Source of the DNA: an uncultured Alphaproteobacteria bacterium
GTDB taxonomy: Bacteria > Pseudomonadota > Alphaproteobacteria > TMED127
Direction of reading: 5' to 3'
DNA length: 20,812 nt
Assembly: GCA_902567145.1 (NCBI GenBank)
Contig: CACFLM010000009.1
Location: 1 to 20,812, forward strand
Shown piece by piece: positions 15,556 through 20,812 of the stretch (position 1 is the stretch's first letter; every line of letters starts with the position of its first letter). Under the pieces are notes generated by a model that was not told the DNA's origin, did no database searches, and saw only the letters and a list, made by a program, of their open reading frames with translations. The position numbers and the translations under genes were made by a program.

Positions 15556-16686
15556 ATGAAATTAGTAGTACCCATAGAAATTACCGAAGGCGAAAACAGA
15601 GTTAGCATAACCCCAGATTGTGTTCCCCAATTAATAAAAATGGGGTTTGATGTCTTTGTACAAAAAGATGCTGGTGTTAAATCATCGTATACTGACGATC
15701 ATTATAAAAAAAGCGGTGCTAAAATTTGTATGAAGCTAAATGAACTTTACAACCAAGCTCATCTAGTTGTAAAAATTCAAAGACCGATAAAACAAAAAAA
15801 GATAAATGAATATAATTTTTTGAAAAATTGTGAACTCTTAACTTTGCTTTACGAGCAGAAATTTTCAAAGGAATTTAATCTTTTAAAAAGATTAAAAATA
15901 AATGTCTTCGCTTTAGAAAAGATGCCAAGAATTTCTAGAGCACAAAGTATGGATGTATTATCTTCCCAAAGTAACTTGGCTGGGTACAAGGCGGTGATAG
16001 ATGCAGCAAGCGACTTTAATAAGGCTTTTCCATTAATGATGACGTCCGCAGGAACCGTTGCTCCAGCAAAAATCTTAGTAATAGGAGCAGGTGTGGCAGG
16101 GCTTCAAGCAATTGCAACTGCAAAAAGACTAGGATCAGTTGTTTTTGCATTTGATGTAAGGTCGTCAACTAAAGAACAGGTGGAGAGTCTTGGTGCAAAG
16201 TTTGTAGAAGTTGAGAATGATGGTGATTCTGGTGAAACATCAGCAGGTTATGCTAAAGAGATGACAAAGTCTTATAAAAAAAAACAAAACTTAGTTTTAC
16301 AAGAGACAATAAAAAAAGTTGATATAGTAATCACGACTGCCCTCATTCCTGGGAAAGAGGCTCCAAAACTTATTAGTAAGAAAATGCTAGAGTCTATGAA
16401 AGTTGGAAGTATAGTAATGGATTTAGCATCTGAATTTGGAGGAAATTGCGAATTAACAAAACATGGCGAGACAGTAAATTTTAAATCAAAGAAAATAATT
16501 GGTCCCAAAAATTTAGCATCGACCGTTGCTCAAGATTCTTCCAGACTGTTTTCAAAAAATGTTATAAATTTTATCATGAATTCTTGTGAATCTGGGAAAT
16601 TTAAAAGTTTTAATTGGGATGATGAAGTTGTTAAAGAAACTTGTGTAATAAAAAATTTAATTAATTCTAACAAGAAAGTACCATAA
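15556..16686 (+). CDS. pntAA: NAD(P) transhydrogenase subunit alpha part 1
   Basis: This is the NAD(H)-binding domain I of the proton-translocating transhydrogenase, which uses the proton gradient to make NADPH from NADH. The 376 residues show the family opening VVPIEITEGENRVSITPD, the RQD-loop region SRAQSMDVLSSQSNLAGYKAV near residues 125-145, and the NAD-binding GAGVAG at 177-182. RAQ in the loop and DLASEFGGNCELT near residue 295 are also present. It is the short form without membrane helices, as in alphaproteobacteria where PntA is split. Its stop overlaps the pntAB start by one base. Confidence 0.97.
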   Translation: MKLVVPIEITEGENRVSITPDCVPQLIKMGFDVFVQKDAGVKSSYTDDHYKKSGAKICMKLNELYNQAHLVVKIQRPIKQKKINEYNFLKNCELLTLLYEQKFSKEFNLLKRLKINVFALEKMPRISRAQSMDVLSSQSNLAGYKAVIDAASDFNKAFPLMMTSAGTVAPAKILVIGAGVAGLQAIATAKRLGSVVFAFDVRSSTKEQVESLGAKFVEVENDGDSGETSAGYAKEMTKSYKKKQNLVLQETIKKVDIVITTALIPGKEAPKLISKKMLESMKVGSIVMDLASEFGGNCELTKHGETVNFKSKKIIGPKNLASTVAQDSSRLFSKNVINFIMNSCESGKFKSFNWDDEVVKETCVIKNLINSNKKVP

Positions 16687-16991
16687 TGGAAAATATTGAT
16701 CCTATTATAAATCTTTTAATGATTTTTATCTTAGCGTGTATCATTGGTTATTATGTTATTTGGGGAGTTACATCAGCCTTACACTCTCCTCTAATGGCAG
16801 TTACTAATGCAATATCAAGTGTTATAATTGTAGGAGCAATTATCGCAGCTGGACCAGATGAAATTAACTTTTCTTCGATTTTGGGCTTTTTAGCCATCGT
16901 TCTGGCATCAATTAATATCTTTGGAGGTTTTGTAGTATCACATAGAATGTTGTCAATGTTTAAGAAGAAAGAAAAAAAGAAGGATAAATGA
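16686..16991 (+). CDS. pntAB: NAD(P) transhydrogenase subunit alpha part 2
   Basis: This is the membrane half of split PntA, part of the proton channel. The 101-residue protein has three hydrophobic helices at about residues 8-30, 38-57 and 62-85, with the family sequence GVTSALHSPLMAVTNAISS between the first two. It ends in a Lys-rich tail (FKKKEKKKDK). ATG 16686 shares its A with the pntAA stop, and ATGA overlap joins it to pntB, so the three subunits are made together. Confidence 0.96.
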   Translation: MENIDPIINLLMIFILACIIGYYVIWGVTSALHSPLMAVTNAISSVIIVGAIIAAGPDEINFSSILGFLAIVLASINIFGGFVVSHRMLSMFKKKEKKKDK

Positions 16992-18379
16992 CAGAAAATC
17001 TAACAGCTATCTGCTATCTAATATCAGCGATTTTTTTTATTTTAGCTCTAAAAGGCCTATCAAATCCAGAATCTGCTAGGAATGGGAATGTCATGGGTAT
17101 AATTGGGATGGTTCTAGCAATTATAACTACCCTAAACAATCCAAATGTAGATTCTATAACACTTATTGTTTTAGGAATTATAATAGGGGGTTCCATTGGC
17201 ACATTTATAGCTTTGAAAATTGAGATGACTGCGCTGCCACAACTTGTTGCCGCATTTCATTCACTAGTCGGCCTAGCTGCAGTTTTTGTGGCGACAAGTG
17301 CTTTTTACACACCAGGAAGTTATGGGATTGTAGATCAGAATGGAGAAATATTTCTTTCTAGTTTGGTAGAGATGTCAATTGGAGTGGCCATTGGTGCAAT
17401 AACTTTTACCGGATCAATAATTGCCTTTTTAAAGCTTCAAGGCATAGTTAGCGGAGCACCAACAACATTTTTTGGTCAGCACTTTCTTAATTTAGTAATA
17501 TTTATTTCATTAATAATTCTCACTGTTATGTTTGCTCTGGAGTCTTCAAAAGATACTTTCTGGATGATTGTTTTTTTGTCGTTACTTTTAGGTATACTTT
17601 TGATCATTCCAATAGGAGGGGCTGACATGCCTGTTGTTGTTTCAATGTTAAATTCTTACTCAGGGTGGGCTGCTGCTGGGATTGGATTCACTCTATCCAA
17701 TCATCTTTTGATCATTGTAGGATCTCTTGTGGGAGCGTCAGGTGCCATCTTAAGCTATATTATGTGCAAAGGTATGAATAGGTCTTTTATAAGTGTTATT
17801 TTAGGAGGATTTGGGGTAGAAGAGGGTACATCCGTCGATAAAGATAACAATAAAACTGTTAAGACTGGTAGTCCAGAAGATGCAGCTTTTATTATGTCAA
17901 ACGCAAGCAGTGTTATAATTGTTCCAGGATATGGCATGGCTGTTGCTCAAGCTCAGCATGCTTTGAGAGAAATGTGCGATATTCTTAAAAAAAATGGTGT
18001 TACAATAAAATATGCAATACATCCAGTTGCCGGAAGGATGCCAGGACACATGAATGTTTTACTTGCCGAAGCCAATGTACCTTATGATGAAGTTTTCGAA
18101 CTAGAAGAGATAAATAGTGAGTTTTCCAACACTGATGCTGCTTTTGTGATCGGTGCTAATGATATAACTAACCCTGCTGCAAAAACAGACAAGTCTAGTC
18201 CTATTTATGGAATGCCAATTTTAGATGTTGAAAATAGTGGAACTGTGTTATTTGTCAAAAGATCGATGGCATCTGGTTATGCCGGTGTTGATAATGAATT
18301 ATTTTTTAGAGATAATACAATGATGTTATTTTCAGATGCAAAAAAGATGGTGGAAGACATTGTCAAAAGCCTAAACTAA
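16988..18379 (+). CDS. pntB: NAD(P) transhydrogenase subunit beta
   Basis: PntB supplies the rest of the membrane channel and the NADP(H)-binding domain III. The 463-residue protein has about nine hydrophobic helices in residues 1-260, including the conserved TALPQLVAAFHSLVGLAAV segment with its channel His. The cytoplasmic domain III follows, with GYGMAVAQAQHALREM (about 313-328), HPVAGRMPGHMNVLLAEA, GANDITNPAA and VKRSMASGYAGVDN. Length is as expected. It closes the pnt operon and is convergent with rpsU, 15 bases apart, without a hairpin terminator. Confidence 0.97.
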   Translation: MTENLTAICYLISAIFFILALKGLSNPESARNGNVMGIIGMVLAIITTLNNPNVDSITLIVLGIIIGGSIGTFIALKIEMTALPQLVAAFHSLVGLAAVFVATSAFYTPGSYGIVDQNGEIFLSSLVEMSIGVAIGAITFTGSIIAFLKLQGIVSGAPTTFFGQHFLNLVIFISLIILTVMFALESSKDTFWMIVFLSLLLGILLIIPIGGADMPVVVSMLNSYSGWAAAGIGFTLSNHLLIIVGSLVGASGAILSYIMCKGMNRSFISVILGGFGVEEGTSVDKDNNKTVKTGSPEDAAFIMSNASSVIIVPGYGMAVAQAQHALREMCDILKKNGVTIKYAIHPVAGRMPGHMNVLLAEANVPYDEVFELEEINSEFSNTDAAFVIGANDITNPAAKTDKSSPIYGMPILDVENSGTVLFVKRSMASGYAGVDNELFFRDNTMMLFSDAKKMVEDIVKSLN

Positions 18380-18394
18380 TAATTTGAGTTCTTT

Positions 18395-18601
18395 TTAATA
18401 ACCTTGAATTTCAAATTTTTTTCTCTGCATTTTTTTGTATCTTCGAGTGCATTCGTTCAAAAGTCTTGCTTTTTTTTCAGAAGGTTTTTCATAAGCTCTC
18501 CTTTGTTTCATTTCCTTAAAAATTCCTTCTCTTTGAAGTTTTTTCTTCATAGCTCTCATGGCTTTTTCAAGATTGTTGTCTCTTACATTTACTCTTATAA
18601 T
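18395..18601 (-). CDS. rpsU: Ribosomal protein bS21, apparent AUU start codon
   Basis: bS21 is a small-subunit ribosomal protein that acts in translation initiation. The minus strand encodes 68 residues starting (M)IRVNVRDNNLEKAMRAMKKK, then LQREGIFKEM and YEKPSEKKAR, a clear full-length match to bS21. In frame upstream of the conserved start there is only TAT, AGA, AGG and then TAA, with no ATG, GTG or TTG. A strong Shine-Dalgarno AAAGGAG (18615-18609) lies seven bases before ATT at 18601-18599, so ATT is the best start; ATA at 18598 is second best. Starting at the first internal ATG would remove 14 conserved residues. The gene is divergent from the COQ9 gene, an arrangement familiar in alphaproteobacteria. 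Automatic gene finders would tend to miss or truncate it. Confidence 0.92.
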   Translation of the reverse strand: MIRVNVRDNNLEKAMRAMKKKLQREGIFKEMKQRRAYEKPSEKKARLLNECTRRYKKMQRKKFEIQGY

Positions 18602-18608
18602 TTTATAT

Positions 18609-18615
18609 CTCCTTT
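18609..18615 (-). promoter_or_regulatory. Strong ribosome binding site of rpsU
   Basis: AAAGGAG on the minus strand sits with seven bases before the ATT codon at 18601. It fixes the reading start and supports an AUU initiation codon. Confidence 0.75.
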
Positions 18616-18628
18616 AATTGTGCTTCCT

Positions 18629-18656
18629 TTTATATAAAATAATGAAATAATGTAAA
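18629..18656 (-). promoter_or_regulatory. Probable sigma-70-type promoter of rpsU
   Basis: On the minus strand TTTACA (18656-18651) and TATAAA (18634-18629) are 16 bases apart. This places the transcript start near 18622, about 20 bases before the ATT start codon. The gap is very AT-rich, so chance matches are possible. The opposite direction must also hold a promoter for the COQ9 gene. Confidence 0.45.
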
Positions 18657-18672
18657 TAACTTTTTTAAAATT

Positions 18673-19281
18673 ATGAATTATAAATTAGATTTAATTAAAA
18701 TTGTAAATACAATACTCAATTTCTTAAATAGAGGTTTTGACTTTGAAAAGAGTCTTGGTATGGCAGCTAAGGACCTAAAACTAAGTCAGAACAAAACTAA
18801 AACTCTTAATGAAGAAATATTAAATAATGGTGTCGATTCTTTAATGATTCTTATTTTTAATATCGTAAATCAGAGAATGAATCAAAAAAAACCTAGAAAT
18901 TTTATAAACTTTAGGGTGAATGAAAAAATAAAATTCTTAGTTCTTCATAGGCTTAAAATAATTGATCATTTTTTTGATAAAAAAATAATTTTAAAACTAG
19001 CCTTGAAACAAAAGTCTTTCATTAAAATAAATAAAATGCTTTTTAATATTAGTGATGAGATTTGGTTTATTTCAGGCGACTCATCAACAGATTTTAATTA
19101 TTATAGTAAAAGATTTATATTAATGAATATATATCTATCAACTTTTTTGTTTTTCTTAAGAGATGATTCAAAAGATTTCTCCAAAACTGAGTTTTTAATC
19201 GACAAGCAAATTAAAACTGTGCTTAAATTTGGCAAGTTAAAGTCTAAAATCAAGAGTGTTTTTCATTCGAATAAAATATAG
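18673..19281 (+). CDS. COQ9 family protein (ubiquinone biosynthesis)
   Basis: COQ9 proteins bind lipids and assist ubiquinone ring hydroxylation at the membrane, working with the COQ7-type enzyme. The 202-residue sequence is divergent in its first half. The second half has the diagnostic region: DEIWFISGDSSTDFNYYSKR near residues 128-147, then ILMNIYLSTFLFFLRDDS and a final amphipathic helix after FLIDKQIKTVLKFGK. The family is essentially limited to alphaproteobacteria and mitochondria, which supports the taxonomic call. It is divergent from rpsU, and its last 19 bases overlap the 3' end of purK on the other strand. Confidence 0.9.
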   Translation: MNYKLDLIKIVNTILNFLNRGFDFEKSLGMAAKDLKLSQNKTKTLNEEILNNGVDSLMILIFNIVNQRMNQKKPRNFINFRVNEKIKFLVLHRLKIIDHFFDKKIILKLALKQKSFIKINKMLFNISDEIWFISGDSSTDFNYYSKRFILMNIYLSTFLFFLRDDSKDFSKTEFLIDKQIKTVLKFGKLKSKIKSVFHSNKI

Positions 19282-20300
19282 TGTCCCATTTTTCTAGCCT
19301 CTCTTAGTTTCTTGAAATAATCATATGCTTTAAATTTATTATTTATATTTTTGAATGACAAATAATCTTTACCTATAATATTTATCATCTTACATTTTCT
19401 AAACGGTTTAGGTTCATTTAAGGTGTTCTTATTAATCATTAAAACTAAGTTGTCAAATTGACTTGATTTACAAGCATCCATAGTCCAATGTCCGGAGTTA
19501 TGTGGTCTTGGAGCTAGCTCGTTAATTAAAATTCTGTTATCTTTGGTTATAAACATTTCAACAGCAAGAACTCCATTTAACTTAAGACTTTCTGAAATTT
19601 TTAGAGCTTTTTTTATAGCAGTCTTTTTTAAATCTTCATTAAGTTTCGCAGGATAAATGGTTTCTCTTAGAATTGAATCTTTATGGATATTATGAACTGG
19701 AGGATAGAAAATTGTTTTTGATTCACATCTTACTACTATAACTGAAATTTCAGATTTAAAGTTTATTTTTTCTTCTAAAATAAATCTATTTAATTCTTTG
19801 TCTTTAAACTCTAATAAGTTTTCTTCTAATATTTTAAATTGACCTTTGCCGTCATAACCAAATTCTTTAGTTTTAAGAATACAATTAAAGTCTAATTTTC
19901 TTGCATAATATTCTAAATCATTAAAGCTATTTATTTCAAAGTATTTTGCTGTTTTGATTCCAATTAAAGAATTTAAAAATTTCTTTTCAATTAGTCTATT
20001 TTGGGTAATCTCTATTATTCTACTTGATGGAAAAAGTTTTTTTTTTTTCTCGATTGCTCTAAGAAATTTTTTTGGAATATTCTCTGTTTCCACTGTAAAA
20101 AAATCAGCTTTTTCAATAAATTCCTCAATTTTTTGATTTTTTTTAATATCTCCTACTAAATAATCATTACAAAACTTTTGTGCACTAAAATTAGATTCTT
20201 GAGAGTAAACTATAGTTCTTAACCCCATATTCTTTGCGGCTATACAAATAAACATTCCAAGTTGCCCTCCACCAACGATACCAAGTGTTTTTTTAGTCAT
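19263..20300 (-). CDS. purK: PurK, 5-(carboxyamino)imidazole ribonucleotide synthase
   Basis: PurK is an ATP-grasp enzyme of purine synthesis that makes N5-CAIR from AIR, bicarbonate and ATP. From ATG 20300 the protein is 345 residues. Seen: [19 protein letters not shown] at the N-terminus, ETENIP near residue 75, GYDGKGQ near residue 150 in the ATP-grasp fold, and [20 protein letters not shown] near residue 260. The frame is open to an ATG at 20351, but that would add 17 residues deep inside purE. The inner start opens with the conserved strand and overlaps purE by only eight bases, so it is preferred. The C-terminus ends soon after the conserved RKMGH. It overlaps the COQ9 gene end by 19 bases. 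Confidence 0.95.
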   Translation of the reverse strand: MTKKTLGIVGGGQLGMFICIAAKNMGLRTIVYSQESNFSAQKFCNDYLVGDIKKNQKIEEFIEKADFFTVETENIPKKFLRAIEKKKKLFPSSRIIEITQNRLIEKKFLNSLIGIKTAKYFEINSFNDLEYYARKLDFNCILKTKEFGYDGKGQFKILEENLLEFKDKELNRFILEEKINFKSEISVIVVRCESKTIFYPPVHNIHKDSILRETIYPAKLNEDLKKTAIKKALKISESLKLNGVLAVEMFITKDNRILINELAPRPHNSGHWTMDACKSSQFDNLVLMINKNTLNEPKPFRKCKMINIIGKDYLSFKNINNKFKAYDYFKKLREARKMGHYILFE

Positions 20301-20784
20301 TAACTGGTTTTTTTTTAATTGAACTTGTTTGTTTTCTTCTAAAAATTTCAAGCTTTTTACTTATTTTTGGATATTTGTTGCTTAAAATTGAAATTGCAGA
20401 TAAGGCTGAATTTATTGCTCCAGGCTTCCCGATTGCTACTGTTGGTACCGGTATTCCCGCAGGCATTTGAACAATGGATAGTAGACTATCTAAACCTTTG
20501 AGTGCTTTTGTTTCTATTGGAACACCAATTACTGGTATTGTTGTTAGGGCTGCAATCATTCCTGGTAAGTGAGCAGCTCCCCCAGCACCTGCAATTATTA
20601 TCTCAATTTCTCTATTCTTAATTGTTCTAGTAAAATCGTATAACCTTTCTGGAGTTCTATGCGCTGAAATTATTTTTTTCTCATTTGTAATATTAAAATC
20701 ATTTAATACTTTTTCTGCAGAACGAAGTATTGTCCAATCAGATTGACTTCCCATAACTATCGAAACAAGAATTTTATTATTCAT
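20293..20784 (-). CDS. purE: PurE, N5-CAIR mutase
   Basis: Class I PurE converts N5-CAIR to CAIR, the step after PurK. The 163-residue protein has [11 protein letters not shown] (substrate-phosphate loop), SAHRTP with His42, and [17 protein letters not shown] with His72. These are all expected active-site elements. Length is typical, with a slightly longer Lys-rich tail. purE precedes purK in one operon, the usual arrangement. Upstream of the ATG only 28 bases remain in the window, with a possible -10 (TATAAA-like) near 20803 on the minus strand. Confidence 0.97.
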   Translation of the reverse strand: MNNKILVSIVMGSQSDWTILRSAEKVLNDFNITNEKKIISAHRTPERLYDFTRTIKNREIEIIIAGAGGAAHLPGMIAALTTIPVIGVPIETKALKGLDSLLSIVQMPAGIPVPTVAIGKPGAINSALSAISILSNKYPKISKKLEIFRRKQTSSIKKKPVND

Positions 20785-20812
20785 ATTAAAAATTGTAGAC
20801 GTTTATAATAAA

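Noticed and set aside
17197..17212. TGGCACATTTATAGCT, a second GG-N10-GC sigma-54-like site on the plus strand
   Set aside because: It lies inside pntB with no gene start nearby, and its -12 half reads TAGC rather than TTGC, so it is probably a chance match.
18404..18637. Plus-strand 77-residue open frame rich in Phe and Ser
   Set aside because: It is the reverse complement of rpsU; the minus strand gives a clear bS21 while this frame gives a low-complexity protein.
20301..20351. Longer purK start at ATG 20351
   Set aside because: It would add 17 Lys/Gln-rich residues overlapping purE, whereas ATG 20300 begins exactly at the conserved N-terminal strand.

Overview
The window is a very AT-rich (roughly 70% A+T by eye), tightly packed stretch of bacterial chromosome. 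Its gene content points to an alphaproteobacterium with a streamlined genome. The evidence is a COQ9-family gene divergent from rpsU, a DUF1244 gene, split PntA subunits (pntAA-pntAB-pntB), a zinc-less 41-residue bL36 and a Tat-exported TRAP binding protein. A marine lineage such as HIMB59/AEGEAN-169 would fit, but that placement is inference. No mobile elements, CRISPR arrays or long non-coding stretches are visible; every gap between genes is under about 75 bases.

Region 1 (1-5385) is flagellar. flhA (5' end cut by the window), flhF, flhG, fliA and an unrecognised 138-residue gene form one tight plus-strand operon. A FlgE/F/G-family axial protein gene faces it on the minus strand. FlhF keeps its P-loop and TKLDE motif but has lost the usual DTYRIGA and DTAGR motifs. 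FlhG lacks the N-terminal helix that normally stimulates FlhF. The axial gene has a near-perfect sigma-54 promoter placed so that the transcript would start at or within a base or two of the ATG.

Region 2 (5392-8466) is tRNA-Val(GAC), which has C instead of U at position 33, followed 11 bases later by a TRAP substrate-binding protein gene (dctP). The membrane subunits dctQM lie tail-to-tail with dctP.

Region 3 (8467-13764) holds rpmJ (bL36), pyruvate kinase, an N-formylglutamate amidohydrolase-family gene with a DUF1244 gene and a UDP-glucuronate 4-epimerase-like gene in one operon, and a long-chain acyl-CoA synthetase.

Region 4 (13794-20784) holds an M3 oligoendopeptidase F, the proton-translocating transhydrogenase operon, rpsU (bS21) which appears to start at AUU, a COQ9-family ubiquinone gene, and purK-purE.

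Six convergent gene pairs end with gaps of 0, 0, -4, 4, 15 and -19 bases, leaving no room for ordinary intrinsic terminators. The most notable observations are the sigma-54/leaderless axial gene, the paired FlhF/FlhG changes, the AUU start of rpsU, the C33 tRNA and the orphan gene after fliA.
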